This document shows positions 10,454 to 54,400 of a DNA stretch of 64,000 nt, in pieces. Source of the stretch: Telmatactis stephensoni. Its lineage: Eukaryota > Cnidaria > Anthozoa > Actiniaria > Isophelliidae. The stretch covers positions 67,001-131,000 of the forward strand of contig JALIZF010001480.1 of the NCBI GenBank assembly GCA_029948255.1, in the 5' to 3' direction. Position 1 is the stretch's first letter, and every line of letters begins with the position of its first letter. Position numbers and translations under genes: made by a program. A model generated the notes under the pieces. The model was given only the letters and a program-made list of their open reading frames with translations, did no database searches and had not been told where the DNA came from.

Positions 10454-11101
10454 TGGTGTAAAAGACTGAAGACTGTGCAGATCTTTGGCGGTAAAGCTCC
10501 GTTAGAACTGCTCCTCATCGGTATGTCATACCGGAAATGACGTTTGTGTTTAGGAGATCCTTGGTCTGGGGCAAACCGCGTTTGTGTAAAACATTTTCTG
10601 CGGTAATCTCTCTTGCAAACCTGCAAACCTCCTTTGCCGCTAGACAAGCGTTTATACATCCATGGACCAACACTTAAAGGGCAATTCTTTCGTCCTTCAT
10701 TTATATTCGCTGTGCATTTGAACGCACCAGACAGAAAACAAAATAGTAACAAAACAGCCGGAAAACAATTTGCTAGTACTTAGTGCATCGCCCTGCGTAC
10801 TAGTCTGCTCGAAGCCCTTTAGAGATGTAATTTAGTGATAGCTTTGAAAGTTCATCCTCAGCTATCTATTATATTTTATATGTCATCCATATAGCTACTT
10901 TTACAATGCAGAACGTTTGGTGTCAAGGATAAACACTTCCGGTAGTGCCCACGCTACCATACCGCGCGCCTTGGAGGATCAAAATCATTTATTGTGATGC
11001 AAATGAACACGAAAAGTATGTGCCAAAGAATATGACATTTTCTTAGTATATAACGTATGTAGAATGCCATAAACAAGATTCTTGGCAGTCTGAATAACAA
11101 T
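10454..11101. promoter_or_regulatory. Shared head-to-head promoter region
   Basis: The calsequestrin-like ATG (10453, minus) and the ARHGAP ATG (11102, plus) are only 648 bp apart and diverge. CCGGAAATGACGTTT at 10531 combines an ETS core (CCGGAA) with a CRE-like TGACGT, a pairing known from animal bidirectional promoters. A second ETS core (CTTCCGG) lies near 10935. No consensus TATA box sits at an obvious distance from either ATG. Transcription starts are not known. Confidence 0.55.
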
Positions 11102-43414
<32,313 letters not shown>

Positions 43415-44869
43415 GTGTTAGTAATTAAGTGCACATCAATAGAATGGCTGCATAAAGTGCCGTCAAAGACAATAGCAGCTAACACAGTACAAGAATCATA
43501 AAGAATGAACAAGATGGAAATTGGAACAATAAAGATAAAGCACCGAATCGTATTAATTGTATGATTATTGTCTGATTGTAAATCAAACGTTCTCAATCCT
43601 ACTATAATTATACAATTAATCTCTATTTACTGACAAATTATAAAAAAATGGTTATGTTGTAATGCGCTTTAAGACTGGTTCTTACTAGCGAGGCAATACG
43701 ACGCAAAGATCGTGCTCTCGCTAGAAAAGGTAGCGACGCAAGCACAAATTCAAGCGCAAAATGTTTTGTTTTTTATTGCGTCGGCTTGCGCTTGAGTCGT
43801 CTTATGAATTTATTTAATAGTCATTTTCCAGGTAGTTGCAATGTATGATGGCAACAATGTGAGTTTTAAGGATTCTTGTCGCAACAGTGTTGCACTAAAA
43901 ATCGGAGCTTGCGCCCTTGACTACGCTAACATATAGTTAAACATATTTTAGTAGACCAAAACGAATTTGTGGGATTATTATAAGTGATACAATCATTATT
44001 TAAATCTGTTTTCATGAAGCTGTAGGGTAACCCTACTTTTTCCTTTTTATTTTCTTTTATCCGAGGACATTCCAAACAAGTGATAACCCAAGCAATTTAG
44101 TGGCTTTTCCACATAAAGTCGGCTGTTAGGGAAATAAAAGCGGTACAATACTGTTGCATATAAATACATCGACTCTAAACAAGTCGTAAGTTCCTTATTG
44201 ACTTATAGACAGATTATAAGTAATTTAGAAGTTTGCACTGAAGATTTAGTTTTACCATTAAAATGTTTTAAATGTGTCAGTCGTCACTCGTATAACATTC
44301 TTTAAATATAGCAGTTAGGGTTAGTGTAAATACATACACTTCTTCCCCGGAGAGACTTGTTTCAGTGCGCTACTGTTATTTGGTATATCATTAAAATGAG
44401 AGAATTTGAGTGTGTACTGTTGATAATGGTGGTTTGTCGACTTGTGGTATCAACACATCGTTCTTACTACAGGTAACTTATTGGTTAACACGGCTCTCAG
44501 CAAGAGCATTTATTTTTTATAGATAATTGTAGATACCGTGTATAAATAAAGTTTATTATTATTATTTAACTATAATTGGCAATGATCGCACAAATCATCA
44601 ATTAACCATTCGCCATGCAAGCTGTTGAAAAACGTACTCGACTACGAGGGTCTCAATGGGGTGGTGGCTGTTACGGTTAATGGTTAATATTTTGGCTTTT
44701 TTACGATTACGGTTAAAGTGGATGAATAACTAACTTAAACATTAATTTTCATTGTTGAAAACGCTGGAAAAAGCTATTACGGCTAAGTTTTCATTACGGC
44801 TAACGGTTAGTTTTTCCTATTATTACGACTTACGGTTAAATTATTGGCCCTTTTACGGCTAACGGGTAT
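43415..44869. other. Intergenic DNA downstream of ARHGAP
   Basis: Contains the ARHGAP 3' UTR. A possible small element (about 43670-43805) has TAAGACTGGTTC, repeated GCGACGCAA / TTGCGTCG words and GAGTCGTCTTA. A stretch at 44650-44870 repeats TTACGGTTAA and TTACGGCTAACGG. No conserved ORF. Confidence 0.45.
43528..43533 (+). terminator. Likely ARHGAP polyadenylation signal
   Basis: AATAAA lies 114 bp after the stop codon, the first canonical signal on this strand. Confidence 0.6.
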
Positions 44870-46556
44870 CTGTGGCAAATGTTGGGGGGACTGAGAACGA
44901 GTGCTTTGATTGTTCACTTCCGGTCACTTCAGACTGTGTTGTTGTTTAGTTCCTTTTGGGAGGCGAATGAAGAAATTTGTGCAAAAAAGGACGTGTAAAT
45001 TTTTAATCTGGCATTCTGTTCTACAGCGAGTGTATTTTCCATGGCTTGGTGACGTTGCTTAAGAAGGCTGAGGCGTTTTACGATGATTTTTGTAGATTTA
45101 GAGGATTGTGAACTTTGTAAGCCGACTAACGCGACACGGCGCGTACGAACTAACAAATTCCCACTGCCAAAACTTTCACGAAATTTTTCAGCTTACCTAA
45201 ATGCGAGAACTCTTCCATTCAGTCCCAGTAAGTACTACCAGCCAGTCCTACTTGGCTTAGGCAGGATATATTCTAGTTCTCATAAAAACCACACAAGATT
45301 TTTGCACTTTTTCGGATAATTGTCTTTGAAGAGGGGGACCTAGGGGTTTGCGGGATTGCGGGATTGACCATTTCTTTGTGCGGTATTGCGGTATTTTAGA
45401 AAAAAAATTGCGGTATTGCGGGATTCTCAAACCCTGCGGTATGCGGTATTTTCCTTTTTGAGCTGCGGTATTACGGGAAAAACGTTTTGAAATTGCGGTA
45501 ATGCGGTATTTTTGAGGCCTGCGAGATGCGGGATTTTGCTTCTGGCGCTCGATAGAAAATTTCATGTTTCGGTGATTATTGTTTTTGCGCGTGAGGTCCC
45601 GTGGGAGTGGTATTTCGAATTTTTTCGTGTGGTGAGCGCTATTTTCGAATTTTTCATGCGGGATTGCGGGATTGACCATTTTTTCTTGCGGGATTGCGGT
45701 ATTTTCGAATTTTTCTTGCGGGATTGCGGTATTCGTAACCCCCCTAGGCCCCCCTCTTTGAAAGTTTATCAAACTTATGTTCGATTTACGGCAAACTACA
45801 GGTGAGTAAATTGTCCCATTTTTGGTTCAGTACACGGATATGACCTCAGTTTTGTGAAAAATAATAATAAAAAGTTCATATGATTCTTGTTGTAGTAATG
45901 TGAAAAAGTTTCTTATCATCCGTCGCGATTTTTTTTCCTCTGTAACTGGTACGAATCAACAAAGTTTGAAGTTTTGATTTTACATGTGCTTCATTCAACA
46001 AGCAAAGTTTTTCAAAACGCCGTTCTCCGGCCATGTACCCTGAATCTCGATATGGCCATGTAAAGTATGTCACTCAACAATTGTTGTGTTGCTTAGGCTA
46101 TATATTATATCCTCAGGAATACAGGCTTACAAGTAGAATCGCCATAAAATATTGTCGGTGGTCGTCTTTGATCTTGTTTCTTTGTCATTTCGAACAACGG
46201 CTTAGAAAGTTCACGATCCTCTAAATCCACAATAATCTATAATAATAATACTTTATTTAATTCAATAATAATAATACTTTATTTAATTCACAGTATATTA
46301 CAAAAAATATATACACAGTCCGCAGGTAGCATAACTAATCTCAGAGAAAACTGCTTCAGCCTTCATAAACAAAGTCTCCAAACCGTGGAAAATACACACA
46401 CTGTAGAATGGAATGCCAAAGTTAACATTTACACCTCTTTTTTGCACAAATTTCTTCATTCGCTTCCCAACAAAAACAAAACAACATCACACTTCTGAAG
46501 TGACCGGAATTGACCAATCAGAGCGCTCGTTCTCAGTCCCCCAAACATTTGCCACA
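44870..46556. mobile_element. Large inverted-repeat element with diverged arms
   Basis: CTGTGGCAAATGTT...GGGGGACTGAGAACGAG at 44870 is repeated in reverse complement up to 46556. Similarity continues inward for some 250 bp: GCACAAATTTCTTCATTCGC and GATTTAGAGGAT(T/C)GTGAACTTT both reappear inverted. The right arm carries an extra ~155 bp with a duplicated TAATAATACTTTATTTAATTC. ORFs in the left arm (about 45083-45319) have no family I recognise. It could be a DNA transposon or an old inverted duplication. Confidence 0.55.
45328..45760. mobile_element. MITE packed with GCGGTATT/GCGGGATT words
   Basis: The ends AAGAGGGGGACCTAGGGG and CCCCCCTAGGCCCCCCTCTT are inverted. The interior repeats TTGCGGGATTGCGGTATT and TTTTCGAATTTTTC in both halves. 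It sits inside the larger inverted-repeat element, so it is a secondary insertion. The Asn/Pro-rich ORFs across it reflect the repeat. Confidence 0.65.
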
Positions 46557-48405
46557 GACCAGGACTACGACTACGGCGACTACGGCGGAACGACTCTCGG
46601 GCGGAATGACCGGATTCAGACCAATCTCGAGCCCAGAGTTTTGCCAGCGTCTGGTCAGCGGACGCGACCCCGGCTAAAGCTCTGGGAATCGATTTGTTTT
46701 CCCCAGATTTCTGGGGTTCCGGTTTGCGACTCAAATGCGCATGCTCCAGAAATGGCGCCAAAATAATTGAAAAGTTTACTGACTGAGAGCTAGAAATTAC
46801 AAAGGTCTTTCGTGGATATTTAGTGACTTTTGCAAAGAAAATCACTTCTTAAGAAAATTTGCTATTGTATTGTCGATGAAGAATGTGCCAATGGTTTATC
46901 AATATCAAATTGAAAGCTGGAAAAGACGAAAAACGGGCAAACAAAGTCGACGAAAAGACAGCAAAGCCAACTCAGCTCATTGACCCAGCTGGATCACTAC
47001 ACTGTTTGTAAGTACACGTTTATCGATTTACTTTGCCATTTTCAATGTCTAAAATATCTTTACTTTTTCTCAAGAGTTGAAAGGGAACTTTTTCTATTTT
47101 TGATGGCATTTTTCATTTCAGGTGTCGGCAAGTACATGTCGGCTTCAGTACTGAGTGGAGACGAAGGACGCCTCACTTTGCTTTCTTCTCTTATTTGGTT
47201 AGCCTGAGTCTGAGTCTGCAAAGAAGGCTACTGTTTGGTCCGTTGACGTAGCTTTGATATATTTTTCATCCTTTTTCAACCTAAAGCATAGCAGCGGTAA
47301 GTTCTTGCCGTGTATTTTTCCGTAATCTAATCAAAGCCGGCTGGACTGCTTGGCAAATTCCATCGACTCAAAAAGTTATTGAGATGACACCGAATTTTTT
47401 CTCTAATTTTTATTTTATTTTTTTCCAGCATTGATGACAGTCTAAGTTGGCCATGAAAACTCATAACAAATACAGACGAAAAGGCATTCATCGATTCCAG
47501 TTCAAATATGTTTCTCCTGTAGGCTTTTATGCCAAAAAAATTGACTGCTTTCAGACTGCACTCAGCAATAAATTCTTCCTGCTTACAGAATAGCCAAAAG
47601 GTTCAGTGAACAAATAATTCAAGCTGGAACAGCTATTTCAATTTTTTATTGTTCAGAAATAGGTACAGATATCCAGTTAATTGTTGTAACTTGTACACAA
47701 TATCTTCGTAATATTTTTCTGTTGTGCTATGCTTAGTTTTATTGTTGATAATTTAAAAATGAAGTAAAATGAAGTGAAATAAAATCAAATTTTCAAGTTC
47801 GAGCAGTGAACGACAAAAACTCCTGAGTTGAAGAATAGCTGTTGTACAAAGCTAAAATCATTTCTGTTAGAAAGTTTAAGTTGTTTGTAAGTAGTTTTGG
47901 CCGATGAAAGTTGAATCAAAGTGTTAATCCAAAGCGAAAATTTGGATCGAAAATGAGGTTTAGGCCTTCATTTGCTGTATGTTTTCTTTACATTCAGCTT
48001 GAAAAAGCTTACTCCCAACACAACTTCAAGAAAAAGTCTTTGTACAGTTCAAAAATCTATTGTAAACAAGTATTTTATCTTCGTACATCAGTTTTTAACC
48101 GCTAGAAAAAGGATTTGAGTGTTAATCCAGAACGAAAATTTGGATTAAAATTCGCACGAAGGTCTAGTTTTTGGCGCTTTTCGCCATTATTGCTCGTCAT
48201 TGGAAAAAATCTCCTCTTAAATTAAATTAAATGTTGTGGGAGTCCTGTGTTACCGACCGCAAGTGGTTTTCTATTGTCTTGATTGACCAATCAGAACGCA
48301 GTCGCTGGGTTCGAGATTGGATTCAGACAAACGAGCTGCAACTGGAAGTTCAAACCTTGCGTTGACTTGTGCCTCCTTTCAATGATCTTGGGCTTCCTGT
48401 TTAAA
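46557..48405. other. Intergenic DNA upstream of ZNF511
   Basis: 46557-46740 is locally GC-rich (CGACTACGGCGACTACGG). At 47911 and 48107 a diverged block repeats (GTGTTAATCCA, CGAAAATTTGGAT). CCAAT in an ATTGACCAATCAG context lies at 48283, about 120 bp before the proposed start. No conserved protein seen. Confidence 0.4.
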
Positions 48406-51400
48406 ATGGAACTGGACCCAGTCTTTTTCACTCAAACTTTTGGTAATCATTGGATGCTACATTTACCCATATTCCTTGACTATTATTATGGCTATTATTT
48501 GTTGAAAATGACTTTAAGCTGGTCTTATTGCCCCTATAAAAGACCATTATGCCCCGAGGATTCGTTTTTTGAGGTAAGCTGCTGGCTGTCGAGCAATAGA
48601 GATCGTGAAACTTGTATTTTTTGAATCTGACATGTCTTGGTTAATGTGTCAACAGGAAGGTAATATCCAGTGTAATGTCCTCCGGAAACAAATGAACTTT
48701 AGTGAAGTTGAAGACTTATTTGAATGGTAATAGAATTATATCAGTTGTATTGTAGTGAGGTTTTTGCAGTGCATGTTTTAGACACCTAAAGTGATCATGT
48801 TGGTCAGTTCTTATGTGCATCTGCTGCTTGGTTTTCCAAGTGTTATTATAAACAGGTTATGATTGTGGAGCCCTGAGAACCCACAGGAAATCATGGGCAT
48901 TTGAAGAGTTTGCTGAACATTTGTATCCCAAAAGGATGAGGAAAATACATGTAATAACATATATTTTGTTCATATATGGGGACTTCTATCCATTAGTTTG
49001 CCTCATACCCGGGGGGGGGGGGGGGGGGGGGGGAGTGGATTTGATGACTAGGTTTTTAGGTGACACAGTTAGCCAAGCAGTGAGAGTATTGGTTATTCGG
49101 TATCCAGTCATCTCGCCCCCTAGTCATCTCGCCCCCACCATCTCGCCCCCATCTATTGCCACCTTGCCCCCATGTAACTATACTCCTATGTTAATCAGTG
49201 ATCTTTCAAGGATACTTCTCATGTTTTCTGGTGTTGAAAGTTCTATTACACAAGAAAAGCATTCTAAGTTCTGATGTGGTCCAGGTTCAAGTGACTTATT
49301 GTTGATATTTTTCAATCATGGTATAAAATGGTATAATTAAATTACCTATGCTGAAAAAAATTAAATCTCAGGACATCCATCAAAAAGTCACTTAGGTCAT
49401 TTTCACAGCAAACCCTTCATTTAATGTAGAAGTAGTGAGTGTGAGATCAAAGACAGCCTATTGGAAGATTAGCGAAAGTTACATGTAAATTGGCTAGTCC
49501 ATAAATCCATCTATAAATAAGGAGTTTTATTGGTATGTGAACAGAAAATTGCTCTTGGGTCCACTGAGCTTACTGGGGAAGCTGCTGATATATATATATA
49601 TATAACAACTTTATTGAAGAACTAAGAACTAGTACATCAACAAAAGGGTTATGCTAGGGAAAAACTTAATTTTCATATAAAAACATACCCCTCAAGTACA
49701 TATATACAAAAACTAGGACAATATTCGACGTTGATATTACATAATACAATGGGATACAACATGCAATAAGATAGTTATAAAATATATGTAATGAGATATA
49801 TAAATATTGGTCTATATAATTATATATAGTAATAATGTATATATATATATATATATGTATATGCAGCCTATCTTGGGATATAGATGCATTACATATGAAT
49901 AAATCTTGTTTTAATCTCTCTACAGGTCAGCACCAGAATTCAAATGTTCTATAACTGGCTGTAATGAATATTTTGTGAATATAAAAAGGTTAAGATAGTA
50001 TGGAGCCAATTTGCAAGAAAATCTTAATTTTGAATCACAATTTTTGTGTCAATTGTCAAAATTTAGATACGAGACTCACTATAGAAGTTATCACTGGAAC
50101 AGATGCAGATTTTGCAAGAAATCCTTCCAAACCAGCTATTTACTTGACATCCACATACTGGAAAACCATGACACTTTATTTCAGATGATTGCTAAAAAGA
50201 ATTACATGGTAAATGGATATGTGTTACATTGCATTTTGTTCCATAAACATATTAAAAAGGTACATTATTATCATGCACTCTGATTAGTTGGGGACTGAGT
50301 GTGTGGTTACAGTACACACATAGATGATGTCATTCAATCTTAAGTGTGCTCTGATTGGTTGGAATGTTTTGGTGAATATTATACAAAACAAAGATTTGGT
50401 CCATTTTTAGATGCACTGAAGATGCTCAAAATGTGATTGAGAACAATAGAGGGATTTCATGGCAGCCATGTTTGTGGGCAAGTACAATAGAATGTTTTTG
50501 AATTAGAAAAGATTTCATTTCTCTTGGGAAAAAAGCTCTATTATTTCGACCACAAACATGGCTGCCATGAAATCCCTCGATAGTAAGGCCACTCAACTTC
50601 GTTTATTGGTGTACTTTTTTGTTCTCAGCAAATTTTGACATTATTTGTAGTCATCTCTTAGAGTACAGATACATGGACAAATGGAATCTATTTGTTAAGT
50701 TTATTGTGTATAACCAAAAACTCTGTGGGCATTACAAATATTTAAAAATTGGAAATTGCATTGGATGCCATAACCAACAGCTGATACTTGCTTCTAAATA
50801 TTAGCTAAAATCTTATGTATCTGTTGCTGACAGAACACACGTCACCATTTTTGATGTAGACAGTTGTGCAATAAAATGTTATCTCTCAGTACAGATGTCT
50901 AATTGAAAGTTGTCCAGATAAGTTTGGTAGTGAAGATGAAAGAAAGGTAATGATCCATCAAAGCTGCTTTTATCAGGTCCATTAATGCCTTTAGGCCATA
51001 TCATGGAGGCAACTATAATTATAATTTAGACAGTGACAGTGGAAAACTATTCAGAATTACAAAATGTAACTTCAAGGGGTTGTAGACTTCTTTTGAGCTT
51101 AGGTTTTGGCAATAGGCCCTTTGCAGGATGTGGTCACGTGACACACAAATATATTCAGCTCTGATGACAAAATGGACAGCAGCATAAGAAAGATAGTAAT
51201 GGTCCAAGGACAGAATTTTTTTTAAAAACTTGATTTTTTGAAAGGAATGTACAGCTGAGTGGCAAGGTTTGCCAGTCAGTCATATAACCTTTGTTAAAAT
51301 TTCAAAAAATCATAAATCATCTCCAATATACCAACAAAGGCTCAAACTTGGTAAAAGTACCAATTTAAAGATGTTCTTACTAAATATGTCAACCGTTTTG

Positions 51401-54400
51401 TCATTACAATTGATATTTTGATGACATGTGTCATGTGACCAGGTCTTGCAAAGGGCGTATTTGTGGACATCTTTATGTGTTTTAAGAGCTGCTTCATTAT
51501 TGGCACCATTTTGTTTGTTTTCCATTACAATAGGTGCCTCCCAAAACAGAAGGCATTATGTGAAAGTAGTGAGTACCTTACAATACTGATTGTCTGAATA
51601 CTTTGTTATGACAGTGTCATCTAGTTGAAGTCCATAAATATCCATCTGACTTTAGATTTAACAAACCCAGTAGGAAACAACGCAAAATCAAAAGGTAAGC
51701 TTATTGATGTGTGGGTACTGATGTGTGAATGAAAGTTCTATCTGGTGTGATCAAACAATTTGTCAGAGGGTGGTTTGTAAGGTGTCAGTATAGAGTGGTT
51801 GGTAAGTAAATGGTTGATAAGGTTTTTAGTAAGGGATTGGTAAGGTGTCAATAAGTCATTGGTAAAGTGTCAGTGGTTGGTAAAGTGTCATTTGGTGGTT
51901 TGCAAGGTGTCAGTGAGTTGTTTGCAAGGTGTCAGTGGTTGGTACAGTAAGTTGTCAGTCAGTGGTTGGTAAGGTGTCAGTAAGTGGTTGGTAAGGTGTC
52001 AGTCAGTGGTTGGTAAGGTGTCAGTAAGTGGTTGGTAAGGTGTCAGTCAATTTGTTCTTGGTTTTGGTAACTTAAAATTTACATGGCAGCCTTGAGTCAT
52101 ATAATCGTGGCACTGAGAGACAGGAGTAAATTTCCTAATTAATGAAGCTGGTGCTAAGTTATTTTTAATTTTTAACTTGTCGCTCAAATGGAGGGTAGGT
52201 GTCTAATAGCAAGCAATGGCAAAGGCAATCAAGCAAGAGGTAACCATGGCAACCAAGCCACGGATCAACCTCGGCACCCGTCACACTGTAACAACAGTGG
52301 AATAAATTACTTACCATAACCCCCCCGGAGGAGGGTGGGTGGGGCAAAAAGCAAGAAGCAAGCAGCTAAACAGCAAGAGAGCAAGCAGCAACCACGATGC
52401 TTCAGGCAGCTATAGCACATGCACAGAACTATACACCGCTGGACAGGACAACACTCCCAGTTAACTTTGCTTAATACTTAACCACATTAAACATCATTGA
52501 AACTTTTGAATTGTGCCAATGCTCAGCAAGAGACTGCCAATTCAAAGCACAGTGCAGATCAGCAGACCAAATCTCATAACCAGAACGAGTTATTATCCTA
52601 GCTGCACGATTCTGAAGCCATTGTAGCCTATCTTTTAGCCCTTTATCGCAAGTATCCTAAATGCAGGAACAATAGTCAAAGTGAGACTGAATAATAGCTT
52701 GATAGATAGTTTTCAAAGAATCAATAGGAAGGATATCGTGCACACGCCTCAGGGCTCCTAAGCCACATGAAACCTTTTTACAAATTTTGCTGATGTGGTT
52801 GGTTAGGTGTTAGGAAGTGGTTGGTAAGGTGTCAGGAAATGGTTGTTATTAAAGGTGTCAGGAAGTGGTTGGCAAGGTGTTAGGAAATGGTTGTTAAGTT
52901 GTTGTTAAGTACATGTAGTTGGTAAGATATAGTATACTGTGTACATGTATATTATTTAATTTCATTGTTTTTTGGATTTTATTGTCAGTAGGAGTATTAG
53001 TCAAGAAACTGAAAGTAAAATCACTAAAGAGACCCCAATGGAATTAGATGCTATGACTAATGTAAGTAGTAGAGGCATCAATTTACTTACAAGTACTGTA
53101 TTTAAATAAGGGTGCATTGTTGACATGGCTTGATAACATTGACATCAAAATGTTGCAAGACTAAATGTTTAGTTTGTAATGTAACTTTATCTGTAATTTC
53201 TTTCTAGATTAACAAAACCATTTAACATCATTATACAGTACACCATCAGTTCAGTGGTTACACACAAAGTATCCAAGCGAGGCTTCAGGGTACAAATTGA
53301 AATAATCCTTTATGTGTGCCCTGGAGCCTCATAATTTCAGTGCTTTGAGTGTGACCACTGAACCAATGTCTATATGGAAAATGGTGAATACTCATAGCTT
53401 ATTGCTTTCATGTTACTTTGTTTATTCATTTTGTAAAAGTTTGTAACTACATATGCATGTATAACCAAGAGACCCACAGCAAAACATGCAAATTGGTGTC
53501 TGCCTGATGTACTTGGCACTTAAGGTTATTTTTAGTAACAGGAAGTTGACACCATATCACACGTGCAACAATGGAATTTGATTTTTACATGTGCATGGAT
53601 ATGGTTTCATAGCTTATTATACATGCTTATTATGCATAGCTTGTATGTACATTGAATTCATGTTATCATCTTTAGAACTTTTGATGCTTAATCAGCCATT
53701 ATGACTATGCTCTATATGCATTAAACTTCAGTATTTATCAAACTTTTTTGCTCATTATTTTATTGATAAAACTGTGAAAGACAAACATGTCTGAAGATTA
53801 AAGCTATCTTAATATGTGCTTGAAGAAGTTCCAAACCATTATATCTCATGAACGGTTTCTCCTCCAGTATAAATCATTTACAAGCATGCAATGGTGTCAA
53901 CTTCCTGTTACTGAGAAGAACCTTAAGGGCTACCAGCTGTAGATTGTGCAGACATCAATACAAGTTTTGCTCTCTGAGTATTATGGTCTGTTCCTTGCTG
54001 CTTTTTGTACTCTATACCAGTACAACACACTCCCCAGAACCTTGAGTTAGTAATTCAAAATAATTCAAAATAATTCAGTATTAGAAATCAATATAACTTT
54101 GCCAAAATAATGTCTTTCTGTGACTGAGTCTCTGAACTAGTGTCAATAATTTCCAACAGCACTAACTTTTACATGTCATTCATTCCTTTCTTTCTTCTTT
54201 CTGATTATAATTTGTCTTCTTCTGAACAGTCATGCTCAGTTAACCAATGTGAGAAGCCATCTAAAAGGTTGGTTTAAGATTGATATATTTTGATAAAAGC
54301 ATACCATAATTTTAACTCTTCTTTACTGCCACTTTTAGAGCACCTAAAACTGTATGCTTTGGTAGGGGTTCTAGTCGTGGTTTTCATAGACAAATGCAAA

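Noticed and set aside
10375..10752. 125-codon minus-strand ORF overlapping the calsequestrin start
   Set aside because: It is in another frame over the first exon and promoter, with no family match.
46413..46845. Overlapping ORFs of 117 and 129 codons on opposite strands
   Set aside because: They lie over the right arm of an inverted-repeat element and its flank; neither resembles a known family.
48283..48405. Longer ZNF511 N-terminus from 48283
   Set aside because: That position is TTG in a CCAAT-box-like context; the first in-frame ATG is at 48382.
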